Assembly: GCA_905233245.1 (NCBI GenBank)
Contig: CAJODK010000001.1
Coordinates: forward strand, 174,690 to 238,689
Length of the DNA stretch: 64,000 nucleotides
Direction of reading: 5' to 3'
From: an uncultured Prevotella sp.
GTDB lineage: Bacteria > Bacteroidota > Bacteroidia > Bacteroidales > Bacteroidaceae
Each line of letters begins with the position of its first letter. Within the stretch, counting starts at the first letter, position 1. The notes below the pieces were generated by a model. The model saw nothing but the letters and a program-made list of their open reading frames with translations, searched no databases and was not told the origin of the DNA. Of the stretch, positions 43,249 to 52,998 are shown one piece after another. The translations under genes were made by a program, and so were the position numbers.

Positions 43249-44289
43249 TTACTCCTCATGCGCCCTCGCCAGTCCGATGAATGTGGCTGAGAGCTGTGTG
43301 AATACCATCGCCTGAATGAAGCATACCAAGCACTCCAGGGTTAGCATGAATACGCTCATCAGCATACTCACTGCGCCCAGGCCTGCCAGCATACCGTAGC
43401 CCATCGTTGCTGCCACGAAGATGACGCAGGTGATGGAGAGTGCTATAGCGTGACCTGCCATCATATTGGCGAAAAGTCGGATCATCAGAGCGAATGGCTT
43501 AGTGAAGATACCCACAAACTCGATGAGTGGCATCAGCGGGATAGCCTTCAGTGCCAGCGGCACCTCTGGCCAGAATATTTCCTTCCAATAGTGCTTTGAG
43601 CCCGAGAACTGTGTGATGACGAATGTGCAGAACGCCAGAAAGAAAGTGCAGGCGATGTTGCCTGTCAGGTTGCCGCCGAATGGTGGGAATGGGATGATGC
43701 CCAGTACGTTGGCTGTAAAGATAAAGAAGAAGCAGGTCAGCAGATACGGAGCATACTTCTCATATCCCTTGCCTATGCTTGGCTTTATCATATTGTCCAC
43801 CACATACATCACGAGCATCTCTATGAAGCCCACAAAGCCCTTCGGCGCTTCATCACTTGGTTTACGATTCTTATACCAACGTGCTGAGAGCAAGACTATT
43901 AACAACAGTAGTGCAGAGTCTATGAAGAGCACACAGACGGTCTTCGTGATACTGATATCGAAGACGCTCTGCTCCACGTTGCCCAGCTTCTCTACTATCT
44001 TGCCGGCATTGGGTCCCTCCTCTGCTATTGTCAGGCCTTCATATACCTTGCCCTCCAGTATCTTGTCACTGAGGAAGGTATGCCACCCTGTCGAACTGTG
44101 GACTATCACGGGCAGCGGAATGGCTACAGCATTCTCATGACTGCCGTAGATGTGCCATTCGTAGGAGTCCTTGATATGTCCCAGCACAGTACCATTGACA
44201 TCCACCTTACCACCTTCTTCGTTTGCCATCGCAGGCATGAAGCAGAGCAGCAGGAGCGTCAGGGAGAGTATGTGTTTCAGCTTATTCAT
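43249..44289 (-). CDS. atpB: ATP synthase F0 a subunit with N-terminal exported extension
   Basis: Stator channel subunit. The 346-residue protein begins with a signal-peptide-like segment (LTLLLLCFMPAMA) and about 100 residues of polar sequence before the usual membrane helices. The essential arginine is in FALMIRLFANMMAGH, followed by the C-terminal helices with FIQAMVFTQLSATFIGLA. The extension is normal for Bacteroidota a subunits and lies outside the membrane. It is followed by atpE after 36 nt. Confidence 0.95.
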   Translation of the reverse strand: MNKLKHILSLTLLLLCFMPAMANEEGGKVDVNGTVLGHIKDSYEWHIYGSHENAVAIPLPVIVHSSTGWHTFLSDKILEGKVYEGLTIAEEGPNAGKIVEKLGNVEQSVFDISITKTVCVLFIDSALLLLIVLLSARWYKNRKPSDEAPKGFVGFIEMLVMYVVDNMIKPSIGKGYEKYAPYLLTCFFFIFTANVLGIIPFPPFGGNLTGNIACTFFLAFCTFVITQFSGSKHYWKEIFWPEVPLALKAIPLMPLIEFVGIFTKPFALMIRLFANMMAGHAIALSITCVIFVAATMGYGMLAGLGAVSMLMSVFMLTLECLVCFIQAMVFTQLSATFIGLARAHEE

Positions 44290-44298
44290 ATTGCGAAA

Positions 44299-44571
44299 TC
44301 AATGTTTTAGCATTATCGAGATAATCACCATTGCCACGTACATCAGTGTGAAGATTAGGCAGAATGTCACCGCCTCCTCCTGCGTATGCCGTGCAAACAG
44401 CATGTAGAAAGCCACCACCGTCAGCGCCATTGTGAATCGTATGGCCGCCATTATGAAGTAGAAGGTCACCGCCTTCTCCGGTTGGTATCTCTGTACTGCC
44501 CCCAGACCTTTCACCCATGCGTATATTAATAAGGTGTAGAAGATGAGAGCAAATACTATCCACGCCGTCAT
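44299..44571 (-). CDS. Small membrane protein of the ATP synthase operon (AtpI-like position)
   Basis: The 90-residue hydrophobic protein has three predicted helices (about 4-20, 36-61 and 68-87) and lies between atpC and atpB. In other Bacteroidota a small membrane protein sits here and is thought to be the counterpart of AtpI, which helps assemble the c ring. The sequence itself is not clearly AtpI-like, so the role is inferred from position. Confidence 0.75.
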   Translation of the reverse strand: MTAWIVFALIFYTLLIYAWVKGLGAVQRYQPEKAVTFYFIMAAIRFTMALTVVAFYMLFARHTQEEAVTFCLIFTLMYVAMVIISIMLKH

Positions 44572-44577
44572 TGCCGT

Positions 44578-44826
44578 CTATTCGCTTGTACGCTCTATGC
44601 AGAGCGACACGTCATTATGCAGCACTTCTACGAATCCGCCAGCCACCTGTATCTCCTGCGTACCCTCGGCATTGGTGTATGCCACCTTGCCTGTAGTCAG
44701 CGCAGAGATGAGCGGAGCATGATTCTGCAGTATCTCCATTCCGCCGAGCACACCAGGTACTTTCACGCTGGTTGCCTCGCCCTCATAGAGCACTTTCTCT
44801 GGTGATACTATCTTTAGTTTCAGCAT
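44578..44826 (-). CDS. atpC: ATP synthase F1 epsilon subunit, short form
   Basis: The 82-residue protein contains only the N-terminal beta-sandwich (KLKIVSPEKVLYEGEATSV, LGGMEILQNHAPLISAL, GGFVEVLHNDVSLC). The two C-terminal helices that block rotation in E. coli epsilon are missing. This short form is common in the phylum. It lies 30 nt after atpD across a hexanucleotide tract, and 6 nt before the small membrane protein gene. Confidence 0.94.
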   Translation of the reverse strand: MLKLKIVSPEKVLYEGEATSVKVPGVLGGMEILQNHAPLISALTTGKVAYTNAEGTQEIQVAGGFVEVLHNDVSLCIERTSE

Positions 44827-44830
44827 TTCG

Positions 44831-46374
<1,544 letters not shown>

Positions 46375-46413
46375 TTAGTGTTTAAAGTTATTAGCTTAAA
46401 AACATTAGTGACT

Positions 46414-46422
46414 GCAAATTTA
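46414..46422 (-). promoter_or_regulatory. Promoter -7 box of the ATP synthase operon
   Basis: The minus strand reads TAAATTTGC with TTTG 19 bp upstream, a near-consensus promoter for the nine-gene operon. Confidence 0.8.
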
Positions 46423-46506
46423 GTGATTTTTTTTTATTCAGCAAATTTTTTTTGATAAAAATCACTCTTTTGTCATTTTTTTCTTGCAAATACCAACAAT
46501 TATGTT

Positions 46507-46515
46507 TAACTTTGC
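46507..46515 (+). promoter_or_regulatory. Promoter -7 box of the candidate small RNA
   Basis: TAACTTTGC matches the -7 consensus, and a TTG lies about 20 bp upstream. No open reading frame follows. Confidence 0.6.
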
Positions 46516-46519
46516 GCCC

Positions 46520-46612
46520 ACAGATTATAAGATTTCGCGTATTTTTAGATTTTAGATTTTCTTTAGCGAAATCATTATTCGGGTTGGTACGTCCTGTACC
46601 AACCCTTATTGT
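46520..46612 (+). ncRNA. Candidate small RNA with two hairpins
   Basis: Downstream of the promoter at 46507, GATTTCGC (46531-46538) pairs with GCGAAATC (46566-46573). A perfect 10-bp hairpin GGGTTGGTAC/GTACCAACCC (46581-46605) then follows with a TTATTGT tail, resembling a terminator. The expected transcript is about 90 nt. No known RNA family was recognised. The call is inferred from promoter plus structure. Confidence 0.45.
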
Positions 46613-46662
46613 ATATAAAAAGAGGTAAAATGTATGGTACGCCAGCCCTCAGCGTGCTGGTA

Positions 46663-46761
46663 TTAGCCTTGAAGTATCGCTGAGGTGTTGGTCAGTTTGC
46701 TGATGCCAAAGTTGTTGACATCCAGTCTCGTCAGACTGGTGCAGTTGAAGATGACCGTCAT
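46663..46761 (-). pseudogene. Fragment of a BspA-like leucine-rich-repeat protein
   Basis: A 33-codon minus-strand frame reads FNCTSLTRLDVNNFGISKLT, one repeat of the BspA/DUF285 surface-protein type, and then stops. The sequence after the stop on the minus strand shows no further repeat. It is a relic, probably left by deletion of a larger surface-protein gene. Confidence 0.6.
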
Positions 46762-46782
46762 ACTCGAATTGCGGGATAGAAA

Positions 46783-46820
46783 TTCAAAAAGTCAAAATGT
46801 CAAAATGTCAAAATGTTAAA
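46783..46820. repeat. AAAATGTC 8-bp tandem repeat
   Basis: About three perfect copies of GTCAAAAT and degenerate flanking copies. It is similar in wording to the TTGTCA repeats at 21936. Confidence 0.85.
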
Positions 46821-47006
46821 TTTACGATTCCAATTGCATTTTTAAGAAGAAGGAAGAAAGAAGAAAAAGAAAGAAGAAAACCATATTATAAAGAAAGATA
46901 ATAGTTAGTTATTAATTATATATAATGCGCGTTAGTGCGCAGGAGGATTTACAAAATGACAAAATGACTTTTTGACTAATTGACAAGTTGAGAAATGGAT
47001 TTCCCG

Positions 47007-47059
47007 TTGCTTAGCAATAGCACGGACTTTCAGTGCTATAACATGGAGTTGCTAAGCAA
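47007..47059. repeat. Inverted repeat TTGCTTAGCAA / TTGCTAAGCAA with inner stem
   Basis: TTGCTTAGCAA (47007-47017) is the exact reverse complement of 47049-47059. Inside, ATAGCAC pairs with GTGCTAT. Words such as TAGCAATAG and TTGCTAAG are shared with the hairpins at 22130-22191, suggesting a dispersed palindromic family. Confidence 0.8.
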
Positions 47060-47143
47060 TAGAATTTCCCCTTGCATTTACAAAAAGAGGTGAAAATATT
47101 GAAAAAACTTGCGTATGAAGGGCGGAATGTTAATTATTTTTTG

Positions 47144-47152
47144 TAACTTTGC
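47144..47152 (+). promoter_or_regulatory. Promoter -7 box of glyS
   Basis: TAACTTTGC, 36 nt before the glyS ATG. The -33 element is weak. Confidence 0.65.
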
Positions 47153-47188
47153 ATGCTAAATAGACTAAGTTTAAAAGTATAGAGTAAA

Positions 47189-48733
47189 ATGGCACAACAA
47201 GAAGACGTATTCAAGAAAATCGTGAGTCACTGCAAGGAGTATGGTTTCGTATTCCCTTCAAGCGAGATATATGACGGTCTGGGCGCAGTGTATGACTACG
47301 CACAGAACGGTGTGGAGATGAAGAACAACATCAAGCAGTACTGGTGGCAGTCTATGGTATTGCTGCACGACAATATCGTGGGCATCGACTCTGCTATCTT
47401 CATGCACCCTACAATATGGAAGGCCTCTGGTCACGTGGATGCTTTCAATGACCCTCTCATCGACAACCGCGACTCCAAGAAGCGCTATCGTGCTGACGTG
47501 CTCATCGAGGAACAGATGGCAAAGTACGAGGACAAAATAGCCAAGGAGATACAGAAGGCGCAGAAGAGATTCGGCGACTCGTTTGACGAGAAGCAGTTCC
47601 GCGAGACCAACCCCAGAGTGCAGGAGAACCAGAAGAAGTTTGACGACCTGCACGCTCGTTATTCTGAGGCGATGAACAAGATGGACATGGAGATGCTGAA
47701 GCAGATAATCCTGGACGAGGATATAGTATGTCCTATCTCTGGCACGAGAAACTGGACCGACGTAAGGCAGTTTAACCTGATGTTCTCTACGGAGATGGGT
47801 GCAAGCGCTGACAGCTCGATGAAGATATATCTGCGTCCGGAGACTGCTCAGGGTATCTTCGTCAATTACCTCAACGTGCAGAAGACAGGCCGCATGAAGA
47901 TACCATTCGGCATAGCACAGATAGGTAAGGCTTTCCGCAATGAGATAGTAGCTCGCCAGTTCATCTTCCGCATGAGGGAGTTTGAGCAGATGGAGATGCA
48001 GTTCTTCATCAAGCCTGGCACTGAGCTGGACTGGTTTGCCAAGTGGAAGGAGACTCGCATGAAGTGGCACCAGAACCTGGGCTTCGGAGCGGAGAACTAC
48101 CGTTTCCACGACCATGACAAGCTGGCTCACTATGCCAACGCCGCTACCGACATCGAGTTCCGCATGCCATTCGGATTCAAGGAGGTGGAGGGTATCCACT
48201 CCCGTACCAACTTTGACCTCTCTCAGCATGAGAAGTTCTCTGGCAAGCAGATAAAGTACTTCGACCCAGAAGTGAACGAGTCATACACTCCGTACGTCAT
48301 CGAGACCTCTATCGGTGTGGACCGCATGTTCCTCTCTATCATGTGCCACTCATACGAGGAGGAGAAGCTGGAGAACGGTGAGACACGTACCGTGCTGCAC
48401 CTACCTCCCGCCATCGCTCCTGTGAAGCTCGCCATATTCCCTCTGACCAAGAAGGACGGCCTGCCAGAGAAGGCTATGGAGATAATGAATGACCTGAAGT
48501 TCCACTTCAACTGCAAGTACGAGGAGAAGGACCAGATAGGCAAGCGCTACCGTCGTCAGGATGCCATCGGCACACCATTCTGCGTCACCGTGGACCAACA
48601 GACTCTGGAGGACAACACCGTCACCCTGCGCTATCGTGACACCATGGAGCAGAAGCGCGTCGCTATCAGCGAGCTGCGTGACATCATCGAGGATCAGGTG
48701 ACGATTACTTCATTGCTGAAGAAACTGGCATAA
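47189..48733 (+). CDS. glyS: Glycyl-tRNA synthetase, single-chain (alpha2) type
   Basis: Class II synthetase charging tRNA-Gly. The 514-residue protein starts with DVFKKIVSHCKEYGFVFPSS and has YDYAQNGVEMKNNIKQYWW, LRPETAQGIFVNYLNV, the motif 2 IGKAFRNEIVARQFIFRMREFEQMEMQFF region and motif 3 VIETSIGVDRMFLSIM, with a C-terminal anticodon-binding domain. It belongs to the homodimeric form and not the alpha/beta form of E. coli. The FKBP lipoprotein gene follows after one base. Confidence 0.97.
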   Translation: MAQQEDVFKKIVSHCKEYGFVFPSSEIYDGLGAVYDYAQNGVEMKNNIKQYWWQSMVLLHDNIVGIDSAIFMHPTIWKASGHVDAFNDPLIDNRDSKKRYRADVLIEEQMAKYEDKIAKEIQKAQKRFGDSFDEKQFRETNPRVQENQKKFDDLHARYSEAMNKMDMEMLKQIILDEDIVCPISGTRNWTDVRQFNLMFSTEMGASADSSMKIYLRPETAQGIFVNYLNVQKTGRMKIPFGIAQIGKAFRNEIVARQFIFRMREFEQMEMQFFIKPGTELDWFAKWKETRMKWHQNLGFGAENYRFHDHDKLAHYANAATDIEFRMPFGFKEVEGIHSRTNFDLSQHEKFSGKQIKYFDPEVNESYTPYVIETSIGVDRMFLSIMCHSYEEEKLENGETRTVLHLPPAIAPVKLAIFPLTKKDGLPEKAMEIMNDLKFHFNCKYEEKDQIGKRYRRQDAIGTPFCVTVDQQTLEDNTVTLRYRDTMEQKRVAISELRDIIEDQVTITSLLKKLA

Positions 48734-48734
48734 G

Positions 48735-48804
48735 ATGCATAAAATAATAAACAAAATAAAGAAGGTAATGACTCCCCTCGCTCTAAGAGAGGGGCTGGGG
48801 GTGA
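48735..48804 (+). repeat. 70-bp start-codon cassette, copy 1
   Basis: Identical to 52171-52240 at 65 of 70 positions by eye, beginning exactly at the ATG. It contains the REP-like palindrome CCCCTCGCTCT/AAGAGAGGGG and encodes the basic start of a signal peptide (IKKVMTPLALREGLGV in both copies). Sequence upstream of the ATG does not match. Confidence 0.9.
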
Positions 48805-49442
48805 GTCTGTTATTCTTCATTCTTCATTCTTCACTCTTCATTACCTTAGCCTCTTGCTCCAAGGACGACGGTGAGAACCCTAACAGCGAGTACTACAACT
48901 GGAAGTCGAGGAACGATACATACTTCGAGGAGATATACCAGAAGGCGACAACGGAGATAGAGGCTGGCAGCACGAGATGGATGAAGATAATGTCGTACTC
49001 CAAGAATAATGCTGAGAACCACCAGAACTATATCATCGTGTACAAACTGGATGAGAACGAGTTTGTTGAGCAGACAAGCCCTATGCATAGCGACAGTTGC
49101 ACTCTGTCATACAGGGGCAACATGATGCCCTCGAAGTCATACAACGACATCGATGACATCGCACTGCCTGAGGAAGACCAGATAAGGGTTGGATACCAGT
49201 TTGACACCATGTGGTACGGACCGTCCTTCGATGCAGAGTATGCGACATTCACCACTATGGTGCCGTCATCGCTGGTGGAAGGCGTCACCACTGCCCTACT
49301 CCACATGCACGCTAAGGACCGCTGGAGAGTATATGTACCCTATACGCTGGGCTACAAGGGGTCGGAGACGGGTAGCGTACAGGCATATAGCACGCTGATA
49401 TTCGATATTTACATGAAGAGTTTCAAGACGAAACAAAAGTAA
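48735..49442 (+). CDS. FKBP-type peptidyl-prolyl isomerase-like lipoprotein
   Basis: Envelope lipoprotein with an FKBP fold, possibly helping protein folding. The 235-residue protein has a long signal peptide ending at the lipobox ITLASC, then a polar region, and an FKBP-like domain (about 110-230): LSYRGNMMPS, VGYQFDTMWY, PSSLVEGVTTALLHMHAKDRW and VYVPYTLGYKG, ending in LIFDIYMKSF. Several active-site aromatic positions differ from classical FKBPs, so catalysis is uncertain. The first 70 bases are a cassette shared with the gene at 52171, followed by TTCATTC repeats. It lies between glyS and parC with gaps of 1 and 2 nt. Confidence 0.82.
   Translation: MHKIINKIKKVMTPLALREGLGVSLLFFILHSSLFITLASCSKDDGENPNSEYYNWKSRNDTYFEEIYQKATTEIEAGSTRWMKIMSYSKNNAENHQNYIIVYKLDENEFVEQTSPMHSDSCTLSYRGNMMPSKSYNDIDDIALPEEDQIRVGYQFDTMWYGPSFDAEYATFTTMVPSSLVEGVTTALLHMHAKDRWRVYVPYTLGYKGSETGSVQAYSTLIFDIYMKSFKTKQK
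48813..48842 (+). repeat. TTCATTC 7-bp repeat in the FKBP signal peptide
   Basis: About four units of the type TTCATTC encode the hydrophobic FILHSSLFIT segment just before the lipobox. Confidence 0.85.
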
Positions 49443-49444
49443 TA

Positions 49445-52120
49445 ATGGACGAAGAAAAAGACCTAAATCCTAATATAGAAGAGATAGATAACGAGACGGG
49501 GTCAACGGACTACCGTCCCGTTAATCGTTTCGACGCATCCGTAGTACATCATCTGAGTGGCATGTACCAGAACTGGTTTCTGGACTACGCCTCATACGTG
49601 ATACTGGAGCGTGCCGTGCCTCATATCGAGGACGGTCTGAAGCCAGTACAGCGACGCATACTGCACTCCATGAAGCGCATGGATGACGGCAGGTACAACA
49701 AGGTGGCGAACATCGTGGGACACACGATGCAGTTTCACCCTCATGGTGATGCCTCTATCGGCGACGCCCTGGTGGGCATGGGACAGAAGGAACTGCTCAT
49801 CGACACTCAGGGCAACTGGGGTAACATCCTGACGGGCTCCTCTGCTGCTGCGCCGCGATACATCGAGGCCAGACTCAGCAAGTTTGCCCTGGAGACTGTC
49901 TTCAATCCCAAGACGACGGAGTGGCAGATGTCATACGACGGACGCAACAAGGAACCCATCACCCTGCCAGTGAAGTTTCCGCTGCTGCTGGCACAAGGTG
50001 TAGAGGGCATTGCCGTAGGTCTGAATTCGAAGATTATGCCTCACAACTTCAACGAGATATGCGATGCCGCCATCAAGTATCTGCGTGGTGAGGACTACGT
50101 GCTCTATCCAGACTTCCCCACCGGCGGCTCCATCGACGTCAGTAGGTACAACGACGGGCAGAGAGGCGGCAGCATCAAGGTGCGCGCTAAGATAGAGAAG
50201 GTGGACCAGAAAACACTCGTCATCAGGGATATACCATTCTCCAAGACCTCGGAGACACTCATCGAGTCTATCACCAAGGCTGTGGAGAAGGGCAAGATAA
50301 AGGTGCGCAAGGTGGAAGACCTCACGGCAGCCAACGTGGAGATACTCGTGCATCTGGCCCCTGGCGTATCGTCAGACAAGACCATCGACGCCCTCTATGC
50401 ATTCACCGACTGCGAGGTGAGCATCTCACCAAACTGCTGCGTCATCAAGGACAGGAAACCGCAGTTCCTCTCCGTCAAGGACGTCCTCGCATACAGCGCA
50501 GAGCAGACAATGGCACTGCTGAGGAGAGAACTGGAGATACGCCGTGAGGAACTCCTCGAACAACTCTTCTACTGCTCTCTGGAGAAGATATTCATAGAGG
50601 AGCGCATATACAAGGACAAGAAATACGAGAATGCCGCCTCTATGGATGCTGCCTGCGAGCACATCGACGAGCGACTCACACCGTACTACCCACAGTTGGT
50701 GCGCGAGGTGAGGAAGGAAGACATCCTCCGACTGATGGAGATAAGGATGAAGCGCATCCTGAAATTCTCGAAAGACCAGGCCGACGAACTCATAGCCAAG
50801 ATACAGGCAGAGATAGCCGAGATAGAGCGTGACCTGGGCAGGATGGTGGACATCACCTGCGAATGGTACGAGCACCTGAAGCAGAAGTACGGTGCAGAGC
50901 ACCCACGACTGACGGAGATACGCAATTTTGACACCATCATGGCAACGAAGGTGGTAGAGGCCAACCAGAAACTCTACATTGACCGTCAGGAGGGATTCAT
51001 CGGTACAGGGCTGAAGAAGGCTGAGTACGTGTGCAACTGCTCTGACATCGACGATATCATCATCTTCTATCGCGACGGTAGGTACAAGGTGCTCCGCGTG
51101 GCAGACAAGATAGACGTGGGCAAGAACGTGCTGCACCTGCAGGTGTGGAAGAAGGGCGACAAGCGCACCATCTACAACTGCGTATATCGTGACGGCAAAC
51201 AGGGACGCTACTTCGTAAAGCGATTCTGCGTGGACTCCAGCACACGCGACAGAGAGTACGACCTCACACAGGGCACTCATGGTTCACGAGTGCTATACTT
51301 CACCGCCAACCCCAACGGCGAAGCAGAGATTATCAAGGTGACCCTCGAACCAGGACCGAAGATTAAGAAGATATTCTTCGACTACGACTTCTCCATACTC
51401 GATGTCAAGGGCAAGGCTTCGAAGGGTAATCTGCTGTCAAAGAACCCAATACACAAGATAGGCCTCAAGTCACACGGCCACTCTACGCTGGGCGGACGCG
51501 AGATATGGTGGGATGCTGACGTCAACCGTCTTAATTACGACAGTCACGGTGAGTCACTGGGCAAATTCAGCGATACGGACTCCCTGCTCGTAGTGCTCGA
51601 CAATGGCGACTTCTACATCACTACAGCAGACCCATCCAACCACTTCGAGCAGAATATCACACGCATCGAGAAATGGGATGAGCACAAACCATGGACGGCA
51701 GTCATACTGGATGCCGACAACAATGGATTTGCCTATCTCAAGCGCTTCGAAATGGAGGCTATCAAGAACCACCGCAACTACATCGGTGAGAATGCAGACA
51801 GCAAACTGCTACTCCTGACAGACACACCATTCCCACGCATCAAAGTGACATTCGGAGGCAATGACGCATTCCACGAACCGCAGGAGATAGACTGCGAGGA
51901 GTTTGTGGGTGTCAAGGGATTCAAGGCGAAGGGCAAGCGCATCTCGACATTCAATGTGGAGAAGGTGGAGGAACTGGAACCTACACGTTTCCCTGAGGTT
52001 AACGCTGACGATAACAGCGAAAACGATGAAAACAAGGGAGATGAAAACCTAGACCCCGATGCTGGCAAGTCACAACAGGAGGTAATCGACGAACTGACAG
52101 GGCAGCAACGATTATTTTGA
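49445..52120 (+). CDS. parC: Topoisomerase IV subunit A (ParC-type)
   Basis: Type II topoisomerase subunit that cuts and rejoins DNA to separate daughter chromosomes. The 891-residue protein has the ParC-like start YQNWFLDYASYVILERAVPH, DGLKPVQRRILHSM, the quinolone-determining region HPHGDASIGDA (about 98-108) and the catalytic tyrosine in AAAPRYIEARL (Y139). A coiled-coil region and a C-terminal pinwheel follow, with an acidic Asn/Asp/Glu-rich tail. It is ParC rather than GyrA by the NWFLDYASYV pattern. The partner parE is not in this window. Confidence 0.93.
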   Translation: MDEEKDLNPNIEEIDNETGSTDYRPVNRFDASVVHHLSGMYQNWFLDYASYVILERAVPHIEDGLKPVQRRILHSMKRMDDGRYNKVANIVGHTMQFHPHGDASIGDALVGMGQKELLIDTQGNWGNILTGSSAAAPRYIEARLSKFALETVFNPKTTEWQMSYDGRNKEPITLPVKFPLLLAQGVEGIAVGLNSKIMPHNFNEICDAAIKYLRGEDYVLYPDFPTGGSIDVSRYNDGQRGGSIKVRAKIEKVDQKTLVIRDIPFSKTSETLIESITKAVEKGKIKVRKVEDLTAANVEILVHLAPGVSSDKTIDALYAFTDCEVSISPNCCVIKDRKPQFLSVKDVLAYSAEQTMALLRRELEIRREELLEQLFYCSLEKIFIEERIYKDKKYENAASMDAACEHIDERLTPYYPQLVREVRKEDILRLMEIRMKRILKFSKDQADELIAKIQAEIAEIERDLGRMVDITCEWYEHLKQKYGAEHPRLTEIRNFDTIMATKVVEANQKLYIDRQEGFIGTGLKKAEYVCNCSDIDDIIIFYRDGRYKVLRVADKIDVGKNVLHLQVWKKGDKRTIYNCVYRDGKQGRYFVKRFCVDSSTRDREYDLTQGTHGSRVLYFTANPNGEAEIIKVTLEPGPKIKKIFFDYDFSILDVKGKASKGNLLSKNPIHKIGLKSHGHSTLGGREIWWDADVNRLNYDSHGESLGKFSDTDSLLVVLDNGDFYITTADPSNHFEQNITRIEKWDEHKPWTAVILDADNNGFAYLKRFEMEAIKNHRNYIGENADSKLLLLTDTPFPRIKVTFGGNDAFHEPQEIDCEEFVGVKGFKAKGKRISTFNVEKVEELEPTRFPEVNADDNSENDENKGDENLDPDAGKSQQEVIDELTGQQRLF

Positions 52121-52121
52121 G

Positions 52122-52160
52122 AGACTCACCCCCAGCCCCTCTCTGCTTAGAGAGGGGAGG
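52122..52160 (-). repeat. REP-like palindrome, inverted copy
   Basis: Contains CACCCCCAGCCCCTCTCT then AGAGAGGGGAGG. It is the reverse complement of the 3' part of the 70-bp cassette, facing the copy at 52197-52240 across 36 bp. It lies just after the parC stop. Confidence 0.85.
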
Positions 52161-52170
52161 TTGTAAGTTG

Positions 52171-52240
52171 ATGCGTAGAATAATACACAAAATAAAAAAG
52201 GTAATGACTCCCCTCGCTCTTAGAGAGGGGCTGGGGGTGA
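52171..52240 (+). repeat. 70-bp start-codon cassette, copy 2
   Basis: Five differences from 48735-48804, same reading frame, same start at the ATG. The matching ends at GGGGGTGA in both copies. The two downstream proteins are otherwise unrelated. Confidence 0.9.
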
Positions 52241-52998
52241 TTCTTTTGCTTTTTTTATTTTTCAATTGTCAATTGTCAATTATCAATTGTCAAGAGCGGC
52301 TTGTCTCCACACAACTGTCGATAGGCCACCTCAACCAACTCGACACCTATCTCTCACAGGAGAAGTATCGAGGTCCTGAATGGCGATTCATCTCTGACGT
52401 GGTGAGAGACAGCAAGAAGCATCCCCTGACCTATATGCTCTCTCACGAGGGTGCCTTCGCCAATACACACAATCGTGCTGATAACGCCAACTGCCTCTCT
52501 GGTCACTACGACTTCGCATACACAGCGATGTATAGATGGACGATAAATGACAAGGTGAAGATGTATGCTGGATTATTTGGGAACATCGACCTCGGTTTCG
52601 CCTACAACACCAGAAACTCTGCCAACAACCCCGCACAAGGCTATGCCTCAGCAAATATCGGTCCTCAGGTGATGGCGAGATATACTTTCCGTCTGTGGAA
52701 CAAGAACATGAGGCTGACATATCAGGCGAGAGTGCCACTGGTAGGACTGATGTTCTCACCCAACTACGGCCAGTCATACTACGAGATATTCAACGAGGGC
52801 AACTACGACCACAACGTGGTGTTTACCTCAATAGCAACATTCCAATTGCGCCACCAACTGTCACTGGACATTCCTGTGGCAGAGCGAACAGCCCTGCGCA
52901 TAGGATATCTGGGCGACATCAGACAAGCTACTCCCAATAACCTCAAGCAACATCAGTGGTCTAACCACGTGGTGCTCGGCGTAACAATTACAAGATGA
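52171..52998 (+). CDS. DUF3316-like exported protein
   Basis: Predicted outer-membrane barrel of unknown function, 275 residues. The signal peptide is encoded by the 70-bp cassette plus a CAATTGT repeat (LLLFLFFNCQLSIINCQ). The body starts STQLSIGHLNQLDTYLSQEKY and has WRFISDVV, then alternating strands such as YAGLFGNIDLGFAYNTR and a final HVVLGVTITR. I match it to DUF3316 with moderate certainty. The ATG at 52171 is chosen because an earlier in-frame TTG at 52117 would translate the inverted repeat. It overlaps the S41 gene by four bases. Confidence 0.75.
   Translation: MRRIIHKIKKVMTPLALREGLGVILLLFLFFNCQLSIINCQERLVSTQLSIGHLNQLDTYLSQEKYRGPEWRFISDVVRDSKKHPLTYMLSHEGAFANTHNRADNANCLSGHYDFAYTAMYRWTINDKVKMYAGLFGNIDLGFAYNTRNSANNPAQGYASANIGPQVMARYTFRLWNKNMRLTYQARVPLVGLMFSPNYGQSYYEIFNEGNYDHNVVFTSIATFQLRHQLSLDIPVAERTALRIGYLGDIRQATPNNLKQHQWSNHVVLGVTITR
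52262..52292 (+). repeat. CAATTGT 7-bp repeat in the DUF3316 signal peptide
   Basis: Four units (CAATTGT, CAATTGT, CAATTAT, CAATTGT) encode NCQLSIINCQ in the signal peptide. Confidence 0.9.

Noticed and set aside
47258..48229. 323-codon minus-strand frame opposite glyS
   Set aside because: Shadow of a well-conserved synthetase. It has no motif, promoter or neighbour support.
50426..51280. 284-codon minus-strand frame opposite parC
   Set aside because: Antisense shadow of the ParC coiled-coil region.
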